DNA from: Canna indica
Lineage: Eukaryota; Streptophyta; Magnoliopsida; Zingiberales; Cannaceae
Reading direction: 5' to 3'
Assembly (NCBI GenBank): GCA_034359265.1
Contig: CP136893.1
Coordinates: 47,689,501-47,753,500, forward strand
Length of the DNA: 64,000 bases
Position 1 is the first letter of the stretch. Each line of letters begins with the position of its first letter. Below are positions 53,776 to 64,000 of the stretch, one piece after another. The notes beneath the pieces were generated by a model. The model worked only from the letters and a program-made list of their open reading frames with translations, searched no databases and was not told the DNA's origin. The position numbers and the translations under genes are program-made.

Positions 53776-54979
53776 ATGGCACTAGAATCGGTAGCGTCTT
53801 CACCTCGTAGGTTCGATGAATCGAGCTTTGGTCTTTGGAAGTCTAGAATGTACATCTACCTAAAGACTAGAGGTTTTGATGTGTATAACATGTTTAAATT
53901 AGAATACGTTGAACCTAAGGTTTTCATGCATGATTGGAGTGAACATGACAAGAAAATGTTTCAATCTAATGGAGATGCTATGTATTCCATTTTTTGTACC
54001 TTACCTAATACCATCCTTGAGAAAGTCATGCATTGTACATCGGCATTTGATATTTGGACAACTTTAAATTTGCTATATAATTATGCTAAGACCGAAGAGA
54101 TTGGCACTTCTAATGAAGGTGGTGATGACAATGGTCATCCCCTTAGTACTAATTTTGGTTTTGATGCCCAAAGAATTTTTAGCCAAAGAAGCACAAGCAA
54201 GAATCGGAAACGGAAACTTAGGTGCTTCATTTGCCAAGAGACGGGACACAAGAAGATGAATTGTCCTCTCTTGAAGAAGAAATCCAAAAAGAAGTGTGCT
54301 TCTCCATCCACATCTCAATCAAGTGAAGCCTCTTCTAGACATGACGATGAAACTACATCGAACTTTTGCCTCATGGGTCTTCGGAATGAGGTATATTTAC
54401 CGTTTTCTAGTCATGATCAAAATAGTGATTCTAGTAGCTCTAAATCCCATGACATATCTTATGAAGAACTACTAGAAGAATGCAAATAATGTATGCCATG
54501 CTTGTAAAAAAGAACAAGGAAAATAGAAAACTAAAGAAAGAAAACTTAAGGATTAGTTCTCATGTGCATGAACTAGAGAATGAAAAATTGAATACAAGTA
54601 CAATTGTTTCTTGCCATGATGATTTTAAGCTTAAAATTGAGAATTTAAAAAGTGAGGTAAAAGACTTGAAAAATGAAAATGAAGGTTTGAAATCAAAAAT
54701 GAAACTTAGGAGTAATGATTTGAAAAATGATTTCAAACTTGAGAATGAAAAATTGAATGTTGAAAATAACATGTTGAAATTTCAAGTGCATGCATTGCAT
54801 AAATCCATGAATGATGTGAAAAATGAGATGCTGATCTTGAGTAAGAAAGTTAATACTTCCTCTTGTAATTCTAAGAATCAAAATGTCTCATTTGGGAAAC
54901 CTCAAAAGAAAAATATTTCCTTTAAGAATGCTCATGCTCATCATAGTTCACATGTCAAGCATTCTAATGATAAATCTCA
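53776..54979 (+). pseudogene. TRG2 gag, main part: capsid, knuckle and coiled coil
   Basis: Starts at ATG 53776 (MALESVASSPRRFDESSFGL) and runs 237 codons: capsid-like FGLWKSRMYIYLKTRGFDVY, HCTSAFDIWTTLNLLYNYAK; knuckle 1 CFICQETGHKKMNC (about 54223-54264); a serine-rich acidic stretch. Near 54485 a one-base deletion relative to TRG1 creates TAA; the next frame continues (MYAMLVKKNKENRKLKKENL) into a coiled coil (to about 54850) and a His-rich segment (AHAHHSSHVKHSND). It is then cut by the solo LTR at 54980. Apart from the indel the protein is well preserved, more so than SirA gag. Confidence 0.85.
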
Positions 54980-57443
54980 TGTAAGACCCGGAAAAATTTC
55001 CTAACATAAAATCTATTTTGGTGTAGCGCGCCGGGTCCGGGGGTAGTCGAGTCGAGCCTTAGGATCGCCTCGAGTGAAAAGGTATGACTCGATTAATGAT
55101 TCATGGAATTTATTTGGGTGATTAACTTTTCTTTTATGAAATCATGCCTAAAATTAAGTTAACTCGATTCATATTATGGGTTGAGTCGGAACCCAAGTTG
55201 AGTTCGGGTTTAGTCGAGTTCCGGGTATGAGTTAAGTGAGTCATGAGGTCATCTTTGGAAAGGTAGATGAGGGATTAAAACCCTCATCTTGCAGCCATGC
55301 GACTCACCCTTTGAGTCGCAAAGGCTGCCTAGGGAGAGAGGAGAAGGAGCAAGGAGGAAGCTTGGGGCTTGGATCGATCCGAGACTCGCGTCGTCGCCGG
55401 AGAAATTTTAAGTCATCATCACCCGATCCTTGTTTCTCCACAATCTAGGTGAGTGGTTAAGTTTTGAAGCTTGGGGGAGACGGATGGCCGAACCCTAGAT
55501 GAGATAGGTTGAGTTTCTCGTGATTTTTCCGACAAATCTTGATTTCAACGATGTATGTTCACTGTTTTATGGAATTCCTTGTTGGATCTCGCTGTTTGTT
55601 CGTCGTTTTCCAAGTTTTTGGGGCTACCGAGTCATGTGAAAAGAGGAAAGGTCATGCCAAATTTTCCCCCGATTCCCTTGACGGCAAGAAAGCCCTTGGA
55701 TGACTTTATATCAATGTTCAATGTAGTTCCACTTGTATATCTCACACATTATGAAGCATGTCTTCCCTAGGGATCCCTTGAAGTGGCCGAATGAACCCTA
55801 CAACTCATGAAGAGGGTTCAGCCAACGGTGAGGGAAGGGTAAATTAGTCCATTGATATGTAAGCTATATTTGAAATTGAAGAAGAAGAGGTATAGCTAGA
55901 GTCTCTTCCCCCTTTCCTACCTTAAGGGCCATGGCCGAGCAAGGTCTTCCTTGCTCATGGTTAGGCCAAGGCTAGGGAGGGGAGAAGAGAGTAGCTTTAG
56001 ATGGAAATTACATGATTATAAGGATCACACATAGCGATATGGCAATACTTAGGAAGAACACGAAATATAGCAAGTAGCTTGATTGATTTTGAATTGTAGG
56101 AATGCTAGTATTATAACCATCCTTGGCATTAGATCTTTACACCTTGTATGTTGAGATTGTTACCATGTTTTGTATTTTCTACATGTTATTTAAATTCATT
56201 ACTACCTTGCCATGCTAGTTGCAATATTTGAATATTTCTTCTTGGATTATACATGCTGCCCTAAATGTTCTTGGGTGGGATTCGAAGGTCGGCACACGGG
56301 AATTCCTCACCCAAGGCAGTGTACGAGGTTAGGTAACATGTAAGGCATCACTAGACGTTCATCGCACTTATATGGAAACTTAGTTAGGAGATGATGACAC
56401 TTCTATGACTTCTTGTATACTTATGGAAACTTAGAACTCGTAGGTGTTCATATCTTGAAAGGGCGGCATAAATTGTCGACCTTGTAGCCGGATTAAGGCC
56501 AGATTCGGACAAAGGTCCGAAGTGTATATATGGAAACCCTAGGATATTGATTATGTGATGTGTTTGAGATAGTCCACAAGGAGCGTGGAGGTCGGAAATG
56601 ACCAATGTTCAGCTCGGCCAATTTTGGGTCTAGAGGTGCGCCAGTGGGCCCGCTAGGTGCCAGACCCCAGTTGGGTGGGACTAGCTATCCTTACCCCAGA
56701 CGGTGTCCGAAGACTAGTGGACCATCCTAGTCGACGGGCCGGGATTATTTGCTTACATCTTGAGATGATGTGGCCGATGGCCAGTATGATACTACCTGAT
56801 ATGGTAGGGACGGCTGTAGCCGGGATATGATTCTATGAGTAGGCCCAAGGGCCGGATGCTGAAGGCTTGATAAGCCGAGACGGTAGATTATCATGTTCAG
56901 TTGATACAGATGGACCCGTTGGGGGTCGGTAAATGCATTAGAAATAAATTATACATCCTTGTACATTTCCTTTATTGCCTTGTATGATATATATGCATGA
57001 TTGAGGCTTATGTGGAGGTTTATTTGAGCCACTCACTGAGTTCCAAGTGGACTCACAGGGTTTACTCTTATTTTGCAGAGCATGAGCAGTAGTTTGTCAT
57101 GCCGACATGGTGCAGTTGGTGGGCGGGAGGCGATGCCATATCTCATAGCGGCGTCCATGAGTCTTAGACTAGTGCTTAGTTATGTTGGTTTTGTTTCTGC
57201 ACTGACGGTCGTAATTGAAAAGGAATTGTAAAACATGTTACTTGAACATTTGGTTATTTGATGTTGATGTTTCTACTTGTTTTGGAAAACTTATAGATTG
57301 TGACTTTGAAAACTTTTTATAAAGTATGTTGAGATTTCTTTCATTCGATATGTCTTGGTTTTCTTGATGTCAGTGTAGACAGTAGGCTACAAGGCCGGAT
57401 GTAGGCCCTGGCCGGTCACACTACCCTTAGTTGGGGTGTGACA
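54980..57443 (+). mobile_element. Solo gypsy LTR in TRG2 gag
   Basis: 2,464 bp, TGTAAGACCCGGAAAAATTT...GTTGGGGTGTGACA, flanked by tctca (54975-54979) and actca (57444-57448), a duplication with one change. Same family as 42837-45340 but opposite orientation. TRG1 near 41651 shows the uninterrupted sequence. Contains several small hairpins (56650-56900). Confidence 0.9.
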
Positions 57444-57448
57444 ACTCA

Positions 57449-57635
57449 TGTCCATATCGAAAAGGAAAAGAAGTTTAATGGACATTGCTTTTGTTGTGGT
57501 ACTTTTGGGCATGCTATATATGATTGCGAATTTAAGATGAACCCAAGTGGAGTTAAAACACTTTGGGTAGCTAAGCTCTCTAACCCCCAAGGATCCAAAG
57601 CCATTTGGTACCAAAAATTTCATCTTCTATTGTAG
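57449..57635 (+). pseudogene. TRG2 gag, 3' part: second knuckle
   Basis: Resumes HVHIEKEKKFNGH and carries knuckle 2, CFCCGTFGHAIYDC (about 57486-57527), then MNPSGVKTLWVAKLSNPQG, SKAIW and a short unrelated tail to TAG. The place where Sirevirus protease would start is again replaced by non-coding sequence, as in TRG1. Confidence 0.85.
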
Positions 57636-59029
57636 GGGGAGCTACCACACAAGTATGAATAAGAAATGGATCATTGAAGTTGACCTTGGATTCAAATGAA
57701 AAAATCTCCAAGAGGTTGAAACTTCAAGTCATCTTGATGCCTTAGGTAAAGTTGGCATCAAAACTATTCTGGTATCATCTTCAAACTTGCATTGTTTTAC
57801 CTTAGTTGAAGACTATGATACTATGCTCAATTCTAGTTGATCTTCGCGCTCTCGATTTGTTTTATAAAATAATTTTTTATTTTGATTTCCTAGTCTCTTC
57901 GGAGACCTATGTAGCCTGTAATGGGCTCATGCGACCTTGCGGTTTTAAATTGTAGGCTCATTGTGGCCTTTCGGTTTTCAACCAATAGGAAGGGTTGGAG
58001 ATCATGTTTTCATATTTATTTCATTTGTGATCTCTTAAAATTTGTTTTGGTATGACTTGATTTTATTTAAAACGGATTTCAAACCATTTAGCAAAGTGAA
58101 CTTTGATCATGATACTTGATGCATCTCTTTGCTTTTTTGTTGGGTTAGCTTGCTAAGTAGCTATATTTTCTCTAAAATATTAGTGTAGCTTACTTTCAAG
58201 TTATAAGTATGTTAGAAATGCTAATTAGAATGAAAAAGATTAGTTTGGCTAAATCATCAAGAATAAGGTATAACTTCGATAAATTCAAAATCTTAGTGTT
58301 ATACCTCACTGTTAAAGCTTAAATTATGTCTCTATACTCATGATTAGAATTGCATGTTAAAACCCTTGAATTCTCATGAGTAGGTAGCATTTTAGTACTT
58401 AAATAAATTTCATTGAATGAAACTTGCTCTAGGTTGATACTTACTATTGGAGACATTCCTTAAGTCCAAACTAGTTAAACTTGTTTAGAGATCTTATTCC
58501 TAAAATATTTCATACCTTAAGATCTCTTTGATTCATTTTGATATCATGACAACTCATTTAAAATGAATCTCTACTATCTAGCATAGGTTAAGGTTTTTAA
58601 ATGAAACTTTGCATTGAACCCTTGCTATTTAGTATGTTAGCTTGTTAGTTGGTATATAATTTCATTATGATACTAATGAAGCCTACTTGCAAGTTGAGAA
58701 AGTTATAAAATTTGGAAGGCTATAGGAAAAATGAAAAGAAAGTGAAAATTTTGGAATTTATCAAGAAATGAGGTATGAGTTTCATTTTGGCAAAATTTTT
58801 GCATAACACCTCTATTTTCTAGATAAAATGATTTCTCTATGCTCATGAATGATTTTGCATGAAAATTGATTGAAATATCATGAGTAGTTAAAATTTTGAT
58901 ACTTAGGCAATTTCATGAAACTTCATTTTTGATTGAAATGTGCCCTAGGTAAAATTTCTTCTTAGAGACTTCATTTTAAATTGAAATTTGGTAAACATGT
59001 TTGAGCTTACTCATAACTTACATTCGCGA
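57636..59029 (+). other. TRG2 non-coding interior
   Basis: No gene. 57880-58015 is the conserved block with the hairpin GTCTC-TTCG-GAGAC (57893-57906). The A/T-rich remainder aligns with TRG1 (42080-42836, 45346-45800). At about 59029 the interior joins directly to mid-LTR sequence, so the multi-polypurine region is deleted. Confidence 0.7.
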
Positions 59030-60316
59030 TTAGAAAAATCAGAGAAATCAGAAAATCGGAAGGACGTTGGTCGACGCGCTCGAACTCTTCAAGAAGTTAG
59101 AGTTTAGGTTTAGGGTGTCTAGATATGTTGTATATCCTCTTTATGATGAAAAGAACCCTAAAACCAAACCCGAAACCGAAAATACGAAAACCCGGAAACC
59201 GCCCTGAATTCACTATGCCTAGGGAGCTCCTTGGAGGGCTATATGCCCTAGACTTTTTCTTGACATAAAAAATGGCGGTAATTGTTCCTTGGCTAGAAAT
59301 TAAATTAGATGACAAGTATTTTTAGGGATTTTTTGGAAGCCTTTAGCCTAACCATATTTGACCCAAAAGATTAGAAAATTTTTGTTTTCTGAAAATTTGT
59401 ACTAGACCTCAAAAACTAGATTTTGATTTATTAGATATTTTTATTGAATCCAAATAGGGGGTAATCCTTATATAACATTTATGTTTTAAAGTTATTTAGT
59501 TAAAGCTAATAAATGTTATATAAGTAGACGTAGCGAAGACGGATCCCGGACGAGCAAAAAAATCCAACCTTCCTTAAACAACTTTTTGATCACTCTAAAA
59601 ACTTTATTGAGCCATCCTTGATCAATCCCAAAGCTTTCATTGAGAGATTTTAAAGAAAACCCTAGCTTTGATATCTCATCCTTTGATCGAGCCTTGACTT
59701 CAATGATTCACCATCAAAGGCATCAAGAGGAAGCTAGGAAACATTGTTTGGAGCTAAGTATTTTATTAATTGATTTATTGCTCCATTTGGTGTTGTATTT
59801 TCTTGTTTATTTACTTGTATTTGAGATTGTACGAAGACCGGGTGTTAGGTCTTGTTGTGTGAGTGGTATCCTTGGTGTAGAAGGAGTAAAGCCACTTGTG
59901 TAAACGTAGTTTGCTAGGATTAGTTGAGTTGTCCTTAGGATTGAGGTGGGAGAGTGCTCTCGGTAGGAAGGCGGGATACTTCCGGGTGTGGAAGTGCCTT
60001 CGGTTTGAGAGCGAAGACTTTTCGGTGAAAAGTCCTCTTTGTAAGGAAACTAATTAATCTTGTTAAGCTAGTTTGGAAATCCTCAGCGGGGTGCTTAGGT
60101 AGTGGAGTAGGCATTGGGGCCGAACCACTATAAACAACAGTGTTAGCGTTGTTCTCTTTGTGTATCGCATTATTTATCTTCATTACTTGCTTCCGTATTT
60201 AATCGTTGAATTGTAAATTGCCTATGTAATCTAAAAAATGATTAAAATCGAATTTAGGCTAATTTTTCAGTTAACACAATATTCACCCCCCTCTATTGTG
60301 GCCATTTCACCCAACA
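59030..60316 (+). mobile_element. TRG2 3' LTR, truncated and without palindrome array
   Basis: Starts at the sequence equal to 52014 (gcgat..gaaaaatc), so about 115 bp are missing. Near 59565 it jumps from the block equal to 52540 to that equal to 52906, deleting the palindrome array and TATA box. Ends TTTCACCCAACA at 60316. Confidence 0.88.
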
Positions 60317-60321
60317 ACGAT

Positions 60322-62837
60322 ATGATCCATACTTAGCTTCCAATCTCTTTTCAAGGAATAAGCTATTGTAGCGGCCATAATTTTGTATGTCTCTGATACA
60401 CCATATAAGATATGGAATGACAATAAATTGAGTTTGAGACCAAGGGCTGTTATGGGTCCAACCCGACCCAATGAACTCGAGAAATCGACCCGACACGAAC
60501 CAATCTGGTCGGGTCGGGTTCAAATTTTTAAAACCCGATTATAATCGGGTTGGGTACGGGTTTCAATATTTAAAACTCGATGACCCGAGACCCGACCCGA
60601 TTACCCAAATTATTTATATTATTTTATTTTTAATTTTTTTTAATAAAAATCAACCAGGGAAGACGCGGTTCCGCGTCTTCCCAAGGATATGCGGCCCACG
60701 TGGCCGCGTCTTCCCTAGAGGAGGTGGCCAGAGAGGCGTGGCCGCCTCCCCTCGGGAAGACGCGGCCTGCGCCGTGTGCCGCTTCTTCTCCCCGAGAAGA
60801 GGCATGGCCGCCTCCTCTCGGGAAGATGCGGCCACGCAGGCCATGTAATTGAGTGGTGAGACACGCGTCAGCGTGTCTCATTTATAGGTTTTTTTTTAAT
60901 GGGTACCCGATTACCCGACCCGACCCGATTTGATTTTGGGCGGGTCAGTTCAGGTCAGGTTGAAAAAAAAAAATCTTCAAACCTGACTCGACTCGACCAG
61001 TTTGTTTCTTGATTGGGTTGGGCCAATTTTTTCTCCAAACCCGACCCGACCCGACCCGTGAACAGCCCTATTGAGACCTCTCGTGATTTAGGGTTGCCTA
61101 CTGTATGACAAACTTGACCAGGTGCAAATTTTGAGGCATACCCTAAAAAGTGTTTTGGGTATCAAGTTCTTCCAACTCAAGAAGAGTTTTGTCACCACTT
61201 ACTGAGAAAAGGGGTTTGTCGAAGAAAGTGGGAGTGGAAGATATGTTGAACTTGGTGAAGTTCAACAACCACGAATAAAATCGCAACAACTAGTGAAAAG
61301 TTCACAGATTAAACCAATCCATGTAATTATTACTTTCCATCACTCTTCTAGGAGACTGCGTGGACTGCCTGAGTGATGATATCTAGCCATAGGGTATGAC
61401 CTTGATTCAGGCAATCAACCATCTCTTATGGTTAACTGTGTTGACACCGTGCGGTGGCTTTATGCAAATCCAAACTGGACTCAAACCAAGTACAGACTTT
61501 GGTTGACTGACTCAAAAAGGATAAATCCTATAGGGTGCAGGTGGATCTTTAGGAAAGATCTGAGCAGCTGGCAAGGTGTGGACCTATAATACCAGACTAG
61601 CTATGAATGAGATCTAACCCAGACAATAGGTTGTCTGAAATAAGACATTCTCACCAGTTCTAGCATTCAAGTCCATCAGGATATTGCTAGCCATCAATGC
61701 GTACCATGAATACGAGATCTGGGTAGTGGGTGTCTAGACTGCGTTCTTCCGTTATGACGAAGTCTATATGACATAGCCAGAGGAGTTCATATCCTCGGTT
61801 AGACTGAGTATGGTATGCGAGTTGTAGAGGTCCATTTATGGACAACAGCTAGCATCGAAGAGTTGAAACATCCGTTTTGATGAGATAGTCAAAAAGGTTT
61901 TGATTTTATCAAAAATATGGATGAACCTTGTGTAGACAAGGTGTTTAGTGGGAGTGTAGTCATATTGTATGAGATACTTGTGGGAAAAGCGTTCTCATGC
62001 TCTAGTTATTTCCCATACTGATTCTCTATGGTACATCTGGGAAAGGCCTCCTGTATGCTTGACATTAGGATCTATGTGAATAGGTCTGAAAGGATGCCTG
62101 GTTTACCATAGCCCATGTATGTTGATACAGTGCTAAAAGAGTTATAGCATCGAAGATGGTAAAATAGGATACTTGCCTAAGAGTCATTGCATCAATCTTT
62201 CTAAGATGATGTATGCTAAGACACCCGAGGAGAGACAAAAGATGAGTGAGATTTATTATGTTTTAGCAGTGGGATCCATCATATGATGCTTTGCACTTGC
62301 CTTGATATTGCTTATACCTTAGAGGTATCTACCAGATTTCGAGCAAAACCATGGAGAATAACATTGAAAAGCAATGGAGAACTCTCTCAAGTACTTAAGA
62401 AGGATGAGAGATGTTCTATACGGCAATGAAACCATATAATGGTATGAGGATACCTTTAATGGTGGTACAGTAAGCAGGAAAATGTTCCTAGCTGGGTACT
62501 ATAATTAATCGGTAAGGTGACTAAGGCTTTGTGCTTTGCTACTTACTCTGCTACTTAGGATAGCATCGGATAAATGAGTTTATCATTCACTAGGAGTTGT
62601 TCCTGAGGTTGCCAGTTCAGCACCGGTATTGTATGACAATACTAGGACTGTTGCTCAAAGTTAAGGAACTAAGATCCCATGAAGATCATTGCTTTTCTTA
62701 AAAGGCAGTATCACCTCATCATTGGAAAGAGGTGATGACTGAAAGACATTGATGTAGATTAAACTAATTACCACAACAGCAGATTTAATCACCACTAAAA
62801 TTGGTATACGGATACCACGGTGGTTGGCTAAAGTGCA
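60322..62837 (+). pseudogene. CopK pol 3' part: RT and RNase H remnants
   Basis: Heavily decayed copia pol. Recognisable pieces: INPIGCRWIFRKD (RT start, about 61525-61565); FSPVLAFKSIRILLAINAYH and YEIWVV near 61650-61725 (RT palm, next to the lost AFLNG motif); SKMMYAKTPEERQKMSE (about 62205-62250) and GSIICFALALI (about 62270). Near the end come RSHEDHCFS and RQYHLIIGKR, of the RNase H tail. It is interrupted by the hAT-type element at 60442-61070. No long open frame survives. Confidence 0.78.
60442..61070. mobile_element. hAT-type non-autonomous DNA element, GC-rich core
   Basis: 629 bp with terminal inverted repeats (AAGGGCTGTT at left, AACAGCCCTA at right) and an exact 8-bp duplication ttgagacc (60434-60441, 61071-61078). 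Both ends carry many GGGTCGGGT / ACCCGACCC units in opposite orientations. The middle (60655-60850) is built from repeats of GGGAAGACGCGG and its complement, giving GGGAAGACGCGG-tt-CCGCGTCTTCCC at 60657-60682. No transposase. Confidence 0.9.
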
Positions 62838-62847
62838 AGTGGGAGAT
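62838..62847 (+). promoter_or_regulatory. CopK polypurine tract
   Basis: AGTGGGAGAT directly before the LTR start TGAAAGGAATAG. Confidence 0.8.
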
Positions 62848-64000
62848 TGAAAGGAATAGTGCCCTTGAGCCAATCACATGTCGATGTGTTCAGGGACTAT
62901 TCAAGGGTAATCAACTTTATGAGGCAACTTTTCACCATATGCTAAATAATCAACTTATTTATATAGATTATGATGAATCCCAATAATTTGGGCAAATGAT
63001 TCTAAGGCTATGATGAGATCATGCCAGTGAGACTTGGAATCCAGATGCCCCTGTTCTAAATGTTCCTAGTCATAGGATCACCGATTAGGGGATTGGTGAT
63101 TCCGGATAGACTAGTACACTTTGTATATGCCATATACGATAGGGGTAGCTGATCTCACAATTACCTATGAGCTGTCATTAATGTACAAGTGCATGTGCTC
63201 ATTAGTGAATGAGTTAACTGGACGGACCTACACGAGGAACACAGAATGCAATCCTTACAAAAGTGTGAATAGAATGTCCTCGGGTGATAGTAGGTGCAAC
63301 AAGTCCTTGGACCTAAGATTGTCACGGTTACCTTTTGAGTGACGACCCGTTGCTTTTGTGCTATCCCTACGTGGCCCTCAGCGTCATGTGTCGGGTATTA
63401 ATAGGCATGCGGAAGCATTCATGGAGGTAGGTGAGCAAACAACATGGAATTGGTTACTCCTAGTAAGAGGAGATAATGTCATATGTGTCCATGCAAGTGT
63501 CGACTCAGGAATCTCTAGTCAGAGTAGACATGAAATTCATGAGGATGTTTCTGATGTTTCATTATTAAGGTGATATCTTGGCGGGTGGAATACTTATGAA
63601 TCGGTATTAGGGTTTGACACTTCTTCCGTGCCCTAGCCGATTTCGGGACATTATAATTGAGGAATTTAGTTAAACGGTAACTAAGCACCGAAGGGCATTC
63701 AATGCCTGTAGATTGAACCTCACACTATCTTGGTAGTCATGGCACGTTGCTAGACGTCAATCTTGACTTGTGAGTGGAGTCTCTCACGGCCACACTAAAG
63801 GGGTTTAGTGGAGGCTCGTAAGATTTGAATATAAATCGTTCTATCAAATCCGAATCTCCATTATACACAACTCACTGCTGGCTTAGTGTGGGGCCCAATG
63901 GGTCACACACAATAGGCTAACCTCGTAACAGGCTTTATGTGATAGAGTCCGAATGTTGCCCTATATATCTACTAGCATGGACATGCTGCAACTCGATCAC
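62848..64000 (+). mobile_element. CopK 3' LTR (continues past the window)
   Basis: Starts TGAAAGGAATAGTGCCC after the polypurine tract and aligns with 34497-36160, without the hAT-type element. The window ends about 1.15 kb in, at the block ..gacatgctgcaactcgatcac seen also at 33358 and 36160. Confidence 0.9.

Larger units (their letters stand above)
51898..60316 (+). mobile_element. TRG2: second gag-only Sirevirus-like element
   Basis: 5' LTR 51898-53725, primer site, gag, solo gypsy LTR, non-coding interior, truncated 3' LTR to 60316. Flanking atgat (51893-51897) and acgat (60317-60321) are a 5-bp duplication with one change, inside CopK integrase. As in TRG1, no pol domain is found. The polypurine tract and the first ~115 bp of the 3' LTR are deleted at about 59029. 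Confidence 0.87.
34497..64000 (+). mobile_element. CopK, Ty1-copia element split by nested insertions (3' end beyond window)
   Basis: Components in order: 5' LTR 34497-48752, leader 48753-50199, gag 50200-51060, pol 51061-51892 and 60322-62837, polypurine tract 62838-62847, 3' LTR from 62848. Nested inside are a hAT-type element in the LTR, TRG1 in the LTR, TRG2 in integrase and a second hAT-type element in pol. Removing them leaves roughly 9 kb to the window edge. Order protease-integrase-RT is Ty1-copia. All genes are broken. Confidence 0.88.

Noticed and set aside
60455..60900. GC-rich island with open frames on both strands near 60471-60881, possibly a gene or CpG island
   Set aside because: It lies wholly within the hAT-type element and is built from inverted repeats of one 12-bp unit; open frames on both strands are a by-product.

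Overview
This window is plant nuclear DNA made almost entirely of nested LTR retrotransposons. The evidence is Ty1-copia and Ty3-gypsy gag and pol domains, plant-type LTRs with Met-tRNA primer sites, a chromodomain at the end of the gypsy pol, and fragments of three plant genes inside a small DNA transposon. I see no intact host gene, tRNA or rRNA gene. The captured gene fragments are GC-rich with a GC-biased third codon position, which suggests a monocot with a large genome. That is an inference; the species cannot be read from the sequence.

Left block (1-31464). A stub of copia pol (1-257) abuts a minus-strand Tekay-like chromovirus, called TekA here. Its 3' LTR is 258-3916, its broken pol and gag are 3917-11730, and the remainder of its 5' LTR is 29649-31464. 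The 3' LTR of TekA carries a 2-kb Pack-MULE (415-2405) with pieces of a TSJT1/AILP1-like gene, an AUX1/LAX auxin importer and an NPF/PTR transporter. It also carries a tRNA-derived SINE (2581-2697). The 5' LTR has both target sites empty, so both insertions are proven inside this window. TekA is cut by two solo copia LTRs (4349-6003, 9698-11336) and by a Sirevirus-like copia element, SirA (11731-29648). SirA is in turn split by a chimeric block: a reversed copia LTR fragment (15424-16665), a second copia LTR fragment (16666-16941) and a nearly full-length Tekay element, TekB (16942-27395). TekB is followed by a second copy of its own leader (27396-27829).

Middle (31465-34496). This holds a truncated gypsy LTR with its primer site (31465-33049) and a copia LTR with a large internal deletion (33050-34496).

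Right block (34497-64000). A copia element, CopK, runs to the window edge. Its 5' LTR (34497-48752) is interrupted by a hAT-type element (35165-35694) and by TRG1 (37125-48411), a complete 11.3-kb non-autonomous Sirevirus-like element with gag but no pol. CopK has a structured leader, a gag with in-frame stops (50200-51060) and a decayed pol. The pol is interrupted by a second gag-only element, TRG2 (51898-60316), and by a second hAT-type element (60442-61070). The 3' LTR starts at 62848. Each TRG copy contains a solo gypsy LTR, in opposite orientations.

The most unusual signals are regulatory or structural. TekB LTRs hold seven consecutive hairpins whose closing stems vary by compensatory changes. 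Sirevirus-type LTRs hold arrays of GGTCGACC palindromes directly upstream of the TATA box. The CopK leader presents the same 26-nt motif, containing GTGCAC, in two hairpins. The gag-only elements share a conserved non-coding segment with a C(UUCG)G hairpin.
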